Assembly: GCF_003994235.2 (NCBI RefSeq)
Contig: NZ_RYFG02000020.1
Coordinates: forward strand, 24,378 to 69,743
From: Candidatus Methylobacter oryzae
GTDB taxonomy: Bacteria > Pseudomonadota > Gammaproteobacteria > Methylococcales > Methylomonadaceae
Direction of reading: 5' to 3'
DNA: 45,366 nucleotides
Shown here: one piece after another, positions 27,100 through 34,267 of the stretch
How positions within the stretch are numbered: position 1 is the stretch's first letter
Layout of the letters: every line of letters begins with the position of its first letter
Position numbers and translations under genes: made by a program
The notes under the pieces: model-generated
Databases searched by the model: none
What the model was told of the DNA's origin: nothing
What the model saw: only the letters and a program-made list of their open reading frames with translations

Positions 27100-27102
27100 T
27101 CA

Positions 27103-27588
27103 TTAACCCTTTTTCATAATCCGCGCTTTTTCACGCTGCCAATCGCGGTCTTTAGAAGCGGCGCGCTTGTCGTGTAATTGCTTGCCTTTTGCCAGGCCGA
27201 TTTCCAGTTTGGCCCTGCCGTTTTTCCAGTACATCGACAACGGAATCAACGTGTAGCCTTTGCGTTCGACCGCGCCGATCAGCTTGTTCAGCTCATGGCG
27301 GTTAAGCAGCAGTTTTTTGGCGCGGACAGAGTCAGGATTGACGTGGGTCGATGCGGATAATAACGGTGAAATATGCGCTCCGGCTAACCAGGCCTCGCCG
27401 CGTTTCATCGCAACGTAACTTTCTTTCAGTTGCACGCGTCCGTCCCGCAGGCTTTTAACTTCCCAGCCTTCCAAAACCATGCCGGCCTCAAAGCGTTCCT
27501 CAATCGTATACTCAAATTTAGCTTGACGATTAACGGCAATGGTGGCGTTTTGCTGCTTGTTGTTTTTCTTGGACTTTTTATCGGCCAT
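27103..27588 (-). CDS. smpB: SsrA-binding protein SmpB
   Basis: A 161-residue tmRNA-binding protein for ribosome rescue (trans-translation). The OB-fold core shows [25 protein letters not shown], the RNA-binding [12 protein letters not shown] and [27 protein letters not shown]; the C-terminal basic tail [21 protein letters not shown] enters the ribosomal mRNA channel. Length and motifs are canonical. It lies within 2 kb of ratA-ratB, a common gammaproteobacterial linkage, here with an NSS transporter gene between. tmRNA itself is not in the window. Confidence 0.97.
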   Translation of the reverse strand: MADKKSKKNNKQQNATIAVNRQAKFEYTIEERFEAGMVLEGWEVKSLRDGRVQLKESYVAMKRGEAWLAGAHISPLLSASTHVNPDSVRAKKLLLNRHELNKLIGAVERKGYTLIPLSMYWKNGRAKLEIGLAKGKQLHDKRAASKDRDWQREKARIMKKG

Positions 27589-27706
27589 AAGTGCGAGTTA
27601 AGATTTTTAAACTGACGTAAAGGAATAATTTTGTTATTTTACTCGATATTACTGCAATAGTCAGAAAAGCTCACCCCGATAATTATAAAGTTTTACAGGC
27701 ACACTA

Positions 27707-29071
27707 ATGACGGACACAAAAAAATCAATCCATGGCCAGTGGTCATCGCGTTTCGCCTTTATTTTGGCTGCAACAGGTTCGGCGGTCGGCCTGGGTAACA
27801 TCTGGAAGTTTCCTTATATTACCGGGGAAAACGGCGGCGGGGCGTTTGTTCTTGTCTATTTGCTGTGCGTGCTGCTGATCGGCATACCTATCATGATGGC
27901 CGAAACGATGCTCGGGCGTCGCAGCAGGCAGAATCCAATTAATACCATGGTGACTTTGTCCGAAGAAGCCGGAGCCGATAAAAACTGGCACTATTTAGGC
28001 TGGATGGGCGTCATTGCCGGATTTTTAATTCTCTCTTATTACAGTGTTATCGCCGGCTGGGCTTCGGCTTATGTGTTAAAGGCTTTTACCGGCAGTTTTT
28101 TCGGCGCCGATGCAACAACGATAAAAGGGCTTTTCGATAATTTCATGGCCAGCCCGATACAGCTGACTTTTTGGCATAGCCTATTCATGTTGGCGACGAT
28201 GTTGGTTGTGGTTCGCGGCGTCAATACCGGCCTGGAAAAAGCGGTGCGTTTTTTAATGCCCAGCTTGTTCGTATTGCTGATACTGATGGTCGCGTATGCG
28301 ATGACCTTCGATGACTATTACGACAAAGGCATTAAATTCTTATTCACGCCCGACTTTAGCAAATTGACCGCTAACGGCGTATTGACCGCGATGGGGCACG
28401 CCTTTTTCACGCTGAGTTTAGGCATGGGCGCGATCATGATTTACGGCTCTTATTTGCCGAAAGACGTGTCGATTGCGAAAACTGCAATTTTGATCGCCGG
28501 TACCGATACGGCGGTTGCGTTATTGGCCGGTATTGCGATTTTTCCGATTGTGTTCGCGGCCGGCCTGGAGCCTGCCTCCGGTCCCGGTCTTATTTTTCAA
28601 ATCTTGCCGATTGCTTTCGGCAACATGACCGGCGGCTGGCTGTTCGGCATTTTGTTCTTTGTAATGCTGGTGTTTGCGGCCTTGTCTTCGTCGATTTCGC
28701 TGATCGAGCCGGCTGTAGCCTGGTTGATTGAAAATAAAGACATGAGCAGGGAGCAAGCCTGTATTCGGTCGGGTTTAGTCACTTGGCTATTGGGATTGGG
28801 TACTATTTTCTCATTTAATATTTGGTCCGGGTTTAAGATTTTCGATAGAACCATTTTTCAATTGATGGATTATTTAACCGCCAATTTGATGTTGCCGATC
28901 GGCGGCTTTTGTATCGCCGTATTCGCCGGCTGGATCATGAAGCAGCAACATACCGAGCAAGAACTGGATATGTCTGACGCACTCAGCTACCAAGTGTGGA
29001 GGTTTTTAATTTGCTATATCTCTCCCGCCTCGGTGTTTGTGGTATTCCTGCACGTGGTTGGAGTTCTCTAA
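27707..29071 (+). CDS. Sodium-dependent transporter (NSS/SNF family)
   Basis: A 454-residue inner-membrane protein with about twelve membrane segments. The first segment carries the family's sodium- and substrate-site sequence SAVGLGNIWKFPYITGENGGGAF; an unwound G-x-G helix break of the LeuT type is expected there. Prokaryotic members import amino acids or related amines with sodium; the substrate is not predictable. The gene is inserted between smpB (divergent) and ratA, whose ATG follows the stop by two bases, so ratA and ratB may share its transcript. Confidence 0.92.
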   Translation: MTDTKKSIHGQWSSRFAFILAATGSAVGLGNIWKFPYITGENGGGAFVLVYLLCVLLIGIPIMMAETMLGRRSRQNPINTMVTLSEEAGADKNWHYLGWMGVIAGFLILSYYSVIAGWASAYVLKAFTGSFFGADATTIKGLFDNFMASPIQLTFWHSLFMLATMLVVVRGVNTGLEKAVRFLMPSLFVLLILMVAYAMTFDDYYDKGIKFLFTPDFSKLTANGVLTAMGHAFFTLSLGMGAIMIYGSYLPKDVSIAKTAILIAGTDTAVALLAGIAIFPIVFAAGLEPASGPGLIFQILPIAFGNMTGGWLFGILFFVMLVFAALSSSISLIEPAVAWLIENKDMSREQACIRSGLVTWLLGLGTIFSFNIWSGFKIFDRTIFQLMDYLTANLMLPIGGFCIAVFAGWIMKQQHTEQELDMSDALSYQVWRFLICYISPASVFVVFLHVVGVL

Positions 29072-29073
29072 GT

Positions 29074-29505
29074 ATGACCGTTGTTCAGAAAAGCGCCCTG
29101 GTTAAATTTTCGGCGCAGCAAATGTTTGATTTGGTTAACGATATTGAAGCTTATCCGGAGTTTTTGCCTTGGTGCAGCGGCAGCCGGATTATTACGCGCG
29201 AAGATGACATCGTCGAAGCCGAGCTGTTGATTTCCAAAGGCGGTTTTAAAAAATCCTTTTCGACCCGGAATAAGATTGAACAAGGACGCCGAATGACGGT
29301 TTCCCTGTTGAACGGCCCGTTTTCTCACCTGGATGGGGTGTGGGATTTTGTAGCGCTACGCGAAGACGCCAGCAAGATTTCTTTAGACCTTGAATTCGAA
29401 ATGTCCGGGAAACTGGCAAGTTTGGCGTTCGGTGCGGTTTTTAACCAAATCTGCAATACGATGGTGAGTTCATTTACCGGGCGGGCCAAAGCAATTTATG
29501 GTTAA
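29074..29505 (+). CDS. ratA: RatA/Coq10-type START-domain protein
   Basis: A 143-residue polyketide cyclase/START-like lipid-binding protein. MTVVQKSALVKFSAQQMFDLVNDIEAYPEFLPWC is the typical N-terminus and LNGPFSHLDGVWDF the central motif; the last helix is FNQICNTMVSSFTGRAKAIYG. In E. coli RatA was described as an inhibitor of 70S assembly, and homologues (Coq10) bind ubiquinone, so the role is debated. The frame runs upstream to 28996 inside the transporter gene, but ATG at 29074 fits the family. It overlaps ratB by eight bases. Confidence 0.92.
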   Translation: MTVVQKSALVKFSAQQMFDLVNDIEAYPEFLPWCSGSRIITREDDIVEAELLISKGGFKKSFSTRNKIEQGRRMTVSLLNGPFSHLDGVWDFVALREDASKISLDLEFEMSGKLASLAFGAVFNQICNTMVSSFTGRAKAIYG

Positions 29506-29770
29506 TGTCGAAGTGGCGTATGCGAAGCCTGACGAGCAGGTGATTGTTGAGTTGGCGCTGGATGAAGACACGACTGTGGATGCGGCGGTAAAAGCTTCCG
29601 GGCTGCTTGATCGTTTCCCTGAGATTGCTTTGTCCGAACTTAATGCCGGAATTTTTGGTGTGGCTTGTAAATTGGATCAGCCTGTCAAAGAGGGCGACAG
29701 GATAGAAATTTACCGGCCTTTGGTGCATGATCCGAAAGAGGCTAGGCGGCAAAGGGCCTTAAAGCTGTAA
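29498..29770 (+). CDS. ratB: RnfH-family ubiquitin-like protein (RatB)
   Basis: A 90-residue beta-grasp (ubiquitin/ThiS-like) protein of the UPF0125/RnfH family: MVNVEVAYAKPDEQVIVEL, TTVDAAVKASGLLDRFPEI, GIFGVACKLDQPVKEGDRIE, and the family's conserved tail YRPLVHDPKEARRQRA. No C-terminal Gly-Gly is present, as usual for the family. It overlaps ratA by eight bases and so is translationally coupled. Function not established. Confidence 0.92.
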   Translation: MVNVEVAYAKPDEQVIVELALDEDTTVDAAVKASGLLDRFPEIALSELNAGIFGVACKLDQPVKEGDRIEIYRPLVHDPKEARRQRALKL

Positions 29771-29807
29771 TTCTATAGCGCTAATCTGCTAATTAGAAGG
29801 TAACAAT

Positions 29808-30041
29808 ATGAGTGTGCTATCTAAAAGATCAACCGTTTATTTGGAGCCGGAAGTTCATCAGGCATTGAAAATCAAGGCCGCTAGCGCCCATCAATCCATA
29901 TCTGAAGTAGTTAATGAGGCGGTACGCATTGCTTTGCTAGAAGATAGTGAAGATTTATCGGCTTTTGAAGAAAGAGCGGGTGAATCTACGTTAAGCTATG
30001 AGGAGCTATTAGCAGATCTAAAAGCGCATGGCAAATTATAA
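29808..30041 (+). CDS. RHH-type antitoxin
   Basis: A 77-residue antitoxin. The N-terminal ribbon-helix-helix DNA-binding part is SKRSTVYLEPEVHQALKIKAASAHQSISEVVNEAVRIALLE; the acidic C-terminus (EDLSAFEERAGESTLSYEELLADLKAHGKL) is the usual toxin-neutralising segment. It overlaps the start of the RelE-type toxin gene by 14 bases, the normal arrangement of a type II module with antitoxin first and autorepression by the RHH domain. A GAAGG precedes the ATG by seven bases. The antitoxin itself is intact while its toxin carries a stop codon. Confidence 0.88.
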   Translation: MSVLSKRSTVYLEPEVHQALKIKAASAHQSISEVVNEAVRIALLEDSEDLSAFEERAGESTLSYEELLADLKAHGKL

Positions 30042-30291
30042 GGTCACGTTCAAAAGTTCAGTTGCAAAAGATCTTCGAAACATTCCAAATACCGATGTAA
30101 AACGTATACTCAATTGCATTAATTCGCTTTGTGAAAACCCAAGGTCTGAGGGTTGTATTAAGCTATCGGGCCAGGAGCGGTAGCGGATAAGGCAAGGCGT
30201 ATATCGAATTATTTATGAAATTCAGGATTCAGAGTTAATAGTTTTGGTTGTTAAAGTTGCACATCGCAAGGAAGTTTATAAAAACAATTAA
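30028..30291 (+). pseudogene. RelE/ParE-type toxin with in-frame amber codon
   Basis: From ATG at 30028 the frame reads MANYKVTFKSSVAKDLRNIP and on to CIKLSGQER, then TAG at 30181-30183, then RIRQGVYRIIYEI and VVKVAHRKEVYKNN to the true stop at 30289-30291. Both halves are recognisably one RelE toxin of 87 residues. Family members usually have Tyr where the TAG is (GQERYRIRQG), so a single base change from TAT/TAC explains the stop. The truncated 51-residue product lacks the C-terminal catalytic residues (Arg/Tyr/His-Lys) and should be inactive. Amber suppression or a read error are alternatives. Confidence 0.88.
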
Positions 30292-30340
30292 CAACCGTTA
30301 TGTATCGCGCATCGCTCTCAAATGCTGTTGAATACAGAAA

Positions 30341-30359
30341 AGGGCGCGATGCGCGCCCT
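30341..30359 (-). terminator. Terminator of bamE
   Basis: AGGGCGCG and its complement CGCGCCCT around a 3-base loop, six bases past the bamE stop. On the minus strand it is followed by TTTCTG, giving a modest T-run, consistent with Rho-independent termination. Confidence 0.75.
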
Positions 30360-30365
30360 CAATTG

Positions 30366-30950
30366 CTATAGCGGCAACTGATCCGTCGGCGATCCCGATG
30401 CCGGTTTTGCATTCGCTTTATCGGCTTTAGTCGAATCGTCAATGCCGTCATAGCCAAACAGGCCGGTGATCATTTCCCACAAGGTTTTTTCAAGATCGCG
30501 CTTAGGCACATCCACGGTAGTTTCTCCAGATGTCTTAACAACAGGGACCTCGCTAGGTTTAAAATCGCCTTGTACGCCGACGAGCTGGTCGTTATCGAAG
30601 AACAGCGAAATTCGTTTTTGCTCTCTATCTCCGCCTTTAACCTGGGCCGAATAGAGGTAGTCCCAACGGTTTTTATGAAAAAAATCCGTCAGCATCGGCG
30701 AGCCCATGATGTACAGTACTTGGCGTTTGTTCATGTTGGGCCTGAGTTGGTCAATCATGCCTTGATCGACGATATTGCCTTGCTGGACATCGATTGTGTA
30801 GACGCCGGGCAGGTTATTCAGGATGGTGGAACAGGATGCGAGCGTTAGGCTTGCTGTAACTGCAAAGATGCAGGAAATACGGCTCCGCGGATGGAGCAAG
30901 TGTCGAGAGCAATGACCAGATTGGTTTAAAGCGGAAAGCGGCTTTCTCAT
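30366..30950 (-). CDS. bamE: Outer membrane assembly lipoprotein BamE
   Basis: A 194-residue lipoprotein of the BAM complex that folds outer-membrane beta-barrels. A signal sequence ends at the lipobox TLASC (Cys40, the lipidated residue). The BamE fold follows: [53 protein letters not shown], then [14 protein letters not shown]. The C-terminal tail from about residue 130 is longer than in E. coli (113 residues) and low in complexity ([12 protein letters not shown]). Divergent from fur, an arrangement also known as omlA-fur in Pseudomonas. Confidence 0.94.
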   Translation of the reverse strand: MRKPLSALNQSGHCSRHLLHPRSRISCIFAVTASLTLASCSTILNNLPGVYTIDVQQGNIVDQGMIDQLRPNMNKRQVLYIMGSPMLTDFFHKNRWDYLYSAQVKGGDREQKRISLFFDNDQLVGVQGDFKPSEVPVVKTSGETTVDVPKRDLEKTLWEMITGLFGYDGIDDSTKADKANAKPASGSPTDQLPL

Positions 30951-31019
30951 TTAAGGCAGCGGATGAGTTAAAAATGCGAAATCATACAGGATGTTAAACG
31001 ATTATCCTATAAAACTGTC

Positions 31020-31049
31020 ATGCCAATGGCGTCAAAAAAAGGCTACAAT
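31020..31049 (+). promoter_or_regulatory. Probable fur promoter
   Basis: TACAAT at 31044-31049 is a good -10 box; ATGCCA at 31020-31025 gives a fair -35 with an 18-base spacer. It lies about 55 bases before the fur start in the bamE-fur divergent region. No clear Fur box overlaps it by eye. Confidence 0.5.
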
Positions 31050-31103
31050 GCGCGTAATTCTATCTAAAACTGCCTATATACAAGGCATAAACGGAGATCA
31101 ATA

Positions 31104-31520
31104 TTGGATACTCATGATTTAAGGAATGCCGGCCTGAAAGTAACTTTGCCTAGGGTCAAGATTCTGCAAATTTTAGAAGATCAGGCGAATGAACGTCATT
31201 TAACGGCTGAACAAGTTTATAAAATTCTGCTCAGTGAAGATGAAGAAATTGGCTTGGCTACGGTTTATCGCGTTTTAACGCAGTTTGAAGCGGCCGGCTT
31301 AGTGAGTCGGCATCACTTCGAAGGCGGCAATTCTGTTTTTGAGCTGGATAAAGGCTCGCATCATGATCACATACTTTGCGTGAGGTGCGGTAAAGTGGAC
31401 GAGTTTACCGACGAAGTGATTGAAGCCCGGCAGAAAGAAATCGCAGGAAAGCTAGGCTATGATTTGACCGATCACAGCCTTTATTTGTACGGTTTTTGCG
31501 CTCAGTGCAGGAAATCCTGA
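31104..31520 (+). CDS. fur: Ferric uptake regulator Fur
   Basis: A 138-residue iron-responsive repressor. The winged-helix domain shows RNAGLKVTLPRVKILQIL and the recognition region EEIGLATVYRVLTQFEAAGLV; the metal site and dimer domain show HHFEGGNSVFEL, SHHDHILCVRCGKVDEF (C92, C95) and the C-terminal FCAQC pair (C132, C135). The start is TTG at 31104, with GGAG seven bases ahead; no ATG fits before the conserved N-terminus. With Fe2+ it should repress iron-uptake genes, including plausibly the FecI-type cassette at 11.9 kb. Confidence 0.97.
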   Translation: MDTHDLRNAGLKVTLPRVKILQILEDQANERHLTAEQVYKILLSEDEEIGLATVYRVLTQFEAAGLVSRHHFEGGNSVFELDKGSHHDHILCVRCGKVDEFTDEVIEARQKEIAGKLGYDLTDHSLYLYGFCAQCRKS

Positions 31521-31531
31521 ATTATATGATA

Positions 31532-31657
31532 GAACACGGATGACACGGATTGGACTGATTAACACTGATAAATAATTTTACAGAAAATTCAGAATGAACT
31601 CTGATTTCAGTTTCTTACTAATCCGTTTAAATCCGTCCAATCCGTGAGCTATTTTTC
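31532..31657. repeat. ACGGAT-rich dispersed element, copy 3
   Basis: Left arm GAACACGGATGACACGGATT, right arm (minus strand) containing CTCACGGATTGGACGGATTT, about 60 bases of AT-rich DNA between. It fills most of the fur-lol intergenic space. Related to copies at 8455-8506 and 24056-24145. Confidence 0.7.
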
Positions 31658-31697
31658 TAACTTTTGAACAGTTCTTTCATTTTAAATTGTAGGCTTC

Positions 31698-32945
31698 ATG
31701 TTTAAACCTCTTATTTTTTATATCGGCTTGCGCTATACGCGAGCAAAACGCCGAACTCAGTTCATTTCGTTTATCACATTAACGTCCATTTTGGGCATAG
31801 CCTTAGGCGTTACTGCGCTGATTGCCGTATTGTCTGTCATGAACGGCTTTGAAGCCGAACTGCGCGAGCGGATACTCGGCATGACGTCGCATGCGACTGC
31901 TACCGGAAGGTACGGTCAATTGGATAATTGGCAGGAACTGGACCAGAAATTAAAAAACTATCCGCATATAGAAGGCGCCGCGCCTTTTATTAACGGGCAG
32001 GTGATGATTAATGCCGACCGGCGCGTTAGCGGCACGATGCTGAGCGGGATTTTGCCGGATTATGAGTCCAAGGTATCGGAAGTGGCCGATAAAATGAAAG
32101 AGGGTAAGTTGTCCGACCTGGTGCCGGGCGAATACGGCATTATCCTGGGCGCGGAACTGGCCAGTTATCTGGGCGTTTTTACCGGCGATAAAATCACTAT
32201 CATCAGTCCGCAGATCAACTCCACTCCGGCCGGCATCGTACCGCGCATGCGGCGCTTTACCGTGGTCGGCGTTTTCAAGGTGGGTATGTACGAATACGAT
32301 CGCAACATGGCGCTGATTCATCTTGACGATGCAGCCAAGCTGTTCCGCATGGAGGGGGCTGTCTCTGGTCTTAGAATCAAGCTGGATGATTTGTTTAATG
32401 CGCCGAAAATAACCCGCTCGTTGTCCAATGCTCTGGCTGGCGAGTATCAGGTTAGCGATTGGACGCTGGCGCACAGCAATTTTTTCCGCGCTATTCAGAC
32501 CGAAAAGCGGGTCATGTTTATCATCCTGTTGCTTATCGTCGCGGTAGCGGCTTTCAACATCGTTTCAACATTAGTTATGGTCGTGACCGATAAGCGCGGC
32601 GATATTGCTATTTTAAAAACCCAAGGCTTGACGTCGCGTGCGGTGATGGGGATTTTTATCGTTTTGGGGGCTGTCATCGGTGTCACCGGCACGGCCTTGG
32701 GAACTGTTGGCGGCGTATTGCTGGCCTTGAATGTTGAAACTATCGTACCGGCAATTGAAAAGCTGTTTAATGTTCAATTTATGGCGGCCGATGTTTATTA
32801 CATCAGCCAATTACCTTCCAAACTGGTTTGGACGGATGTTTATGCGATAGCAGGCATGGCGTTTTTACTGTCGTTACTGGCGACTATTTATCCTGCCTGG
32901 CAGGCATCCAAAGTAAATCCGGCGGAAGTTCTCAGATATGAATAA
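31698..32945 (+). CDS. lolC: Lipoprotein-releasing ABC transporter permease (LolC/E family)
   Basis: A 415-residue inner-membrane subunit of the Lol exporter that lifts outer-membrane lipoproteins onto LolA. Membrane segment 1 is near residues 23-48 ([26 protein letters not shown]), a large periplasmic domain follows, then three segments from about 272 onward. The periplasmic part holds a [12 protein letters not shown] stretch like the LolC Hook that recruits LolA. No second permease gene (lolE) is adjacent: only lolD follows. So it may act as a homodimer (LolF type) or pair with a LolE encoded elsewhere. It overlaps lolD by eight bases. Confidence 0.92.
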   Translation: MFKPLIFYIGLRYTRAKRRTQFISFITLTSILGIALGVTALIAVLSVMNGFEAELRERILGMTSHATATGRYGQLDNWQELDQKLKNYPHIEGAAPFINGQVMINADRRVSGTMLSGILPDYESKVSEVADKMKEGKLSDLVPGEYGIILGAELASYLGVFTGDKITIISPQINSTPAGIVPRMRRFTVVGVFKVGMYEYDRNMALIHLDDAAKLFRMEGAVSGLRIKLDDLFNAPKITRSLSNALAGEYQVSDWTLAHSNFFRAIQTEKRVMFIILLLIVAVAAFNIVSTLVMVVTDKRGDIAILKTQGLTSRAVMGIFIVLGAVIGVTGTALGTVGGVLLALNVETIVPAIEKLFNVQFMAADVYYISQLPSKLVWTDVYAIAGMAFLLSLLATIYPAWQASKVNPAEVLRYE

Positions 32946-33618
32946 TACCAATATTTTGCAATGCCAGCAGTTGACCATGCGCTATGACCAAGGCGGGCTC
33001 GATGTCGAGGTTTTAAAAGGCGTTAATTTAAGTATCGGTATCGGCGAGCGTGTCGCTATCATGGGCGCGTCCGGTTCGGGTAAAAGCACTTTGCTGCATC
33101 TGTTGGGCGGTCTTGAAAGACCGACCGGCGGCAAGGTGGTTTTGGACGGTGTGAATCTGAATGAAGTAAGCGCCGGCCAGCAGGCTAAATTAAGAAATAA
33201 ATCTTTGGGTTTTATCTATCAGTCGCATCATTTGCTGAGCGAATTTACCGTTCTGGAAAATGTGGCAATGCCGTTGTTGATTGCCGGGCTCCCGGTAAAG
33301 TTGGCGAGTAACCGGGCGATAGAGTTATTGCAGCGGGTAGGCTTGGGGCACCGTGTCGAGCATAAGCCCGGCGAATTGTCCGGCGGAGAAAGACAGCGCG
33401 CGGCAATTGCCAGGGCGTTAATTAATAAACCCGGCGTCGTTCTGGCGGATGAGCCGACAGGAAACCTGGACAGCAAAACGGCTGACCAGGTTTACCAGTT
33501 AATGTTGGAATTAAACCAGGAGTTGAATGTCAGCTTCTTGGTGGTGACTCATGACCATGAGCTGGCTGCAAGGATGGGCAAGGTCTTGCACATGGAAGAT
33601 GGGGTTATATTAGGCTAA
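32938..33618 (+). CDS. lolD: Lipoprotein-releasing ABC transporter ATPase LolD
   Basis: A 226-residue ABC ATPase that powers lipoprotein release. Walker A is [10 protein letters not shown], the Q-loop region [22 protein letters not shown] carries the LolD-type sequence, the signature is LSGGERQR and Walker B is [12 protein letters not shown]; the switch His is in VVTHDHELA. It overlaps the permease gene by eight bases (translational coupling). A short AAGG-rich palindrome follows directly after the stop. Confidence 0.96.
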   Translation: MNNTNILQCQQLTMRYDQGGLDVEVLKGVNLSIGIGERVAIMGASGSGKSTLLHLLGGLERPTGGKVVLDGVNLNEVSAGQQAKLRNKSLGFIYQSHHLLSEFTVLENVAMPLLIAGLPVKLASNRAIELLQRVGLGHRVEHKPGELSGGERQRAAIARALINKPGVVLADEPTGNLDSKTADQVYQLMLELNQELNVSFLVVTHDHELAARMGKVLHMEDGVILG

Positions 33619-33680
33619 AGATACAAGGTAAAAGGCGCAAGCATTAAGTCCTTGGGCCTTTCGCCTTTAGCCTTTTTTCT
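33619..33680. repeat. AAGGC-rich palindrome after lolD
   Basis: CAAGGTAAAAGGCGCAAG pairs imperfectly with CTTGGGCCTTTCGCCTTT. It resembles the element at 27003-27099. It forms the 3' boundary of lolD and also encodes the last codons and the stop of the opposing DUF2062 gene (tail LKAKGPRT). On the plus strand it ends in a CCTTTTTT run, so it can serve as the lolD terminator. Confidence 0.6.
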
Positions 33681-34192
33681 TTGCGGTTTTCCCATTTTTT
33701 AGTTATGTGTTGTTGCCAGTAATATTGGATGCCGAAATAACCGGCTGCGGACGAGACAATGCCCATAATAAAACAACCGATCAGGAACGGTTGCCAAACA
33801 TCGCCAAGCCCGGAAAACATGCCGCTTATTGAAAATTCGGATTCATCGGCGACGGCCGGTTGATTCATAAACCAGAGGCCGACTCTATAAGCAAAATAGA
33901 ACAGCGGCGGCATAGTAATGGGGTTGGTTATCCAGACCAAGCCCACTGAAAGCGGCAGGTTTGCCCTGTAATAAATCGCTCCGGCAGCCGCGATAGCCAT
34001 CTGTGCCGGCGTTGGAATCCATGCGCAAAAAAGGCCTATCGCAAAAGCCATCGAGACGGAGCGCCGGTTTAGATGCCAAAGGTTAGGTTCATGCAATTTC
34101 TCGCCAAGAAACTGTAGGCTCTTGTGCCGTTTGATCATCTCTGGATCAGGAATGAGCTTGTCGATCAGTTTTTGTATCAGTTCTTTTGGCAT
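33644..34192 (-). CDS. DUF2062 membrane protein
   Basis: A 182-residue inner-membrane protein of the DUF2062 family. Conserved features are HEPNLWHLNRRSVSMAFAIGLFCAWIPTPAQMAIAAAGA and the WITNPITMPPLFYFAYRVG motif, with about three to four membrane segments. Function unknown; in many gammaproteobacteria the gene sits between lol genes and comEC, as here. The basic tail (KKWENRKEKRLKAKG) runs into a repeat element that supplies the stop codon, so the original C-terminus may have been different. Confidence 0.88.
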   Translation of the reverse strand: MPKELIQKLIDKLIPDPEMIKRHKSLQFLGEKLHEPNLWHLNRRSVSMAFAIGLFCAWIPTPAQMAIAAAGAIYYRANLPLSVGLVWITNPITMPPLFYFAYRVGLWFMNQPAVADESEFSISGMFSGLGDVWQPFLIGCFIMGIVSSAAGYFGIQYYWQQHITKKWENRKEKRLKAKGPRT

Positions 34193-34267
34193 CGTTATTT
34201 CTTATTAAATTCATGTTTTCGCAGTTTAGCAGGTTTTAGGTAGTCTAAAAAAACATCAAGGTGACGA

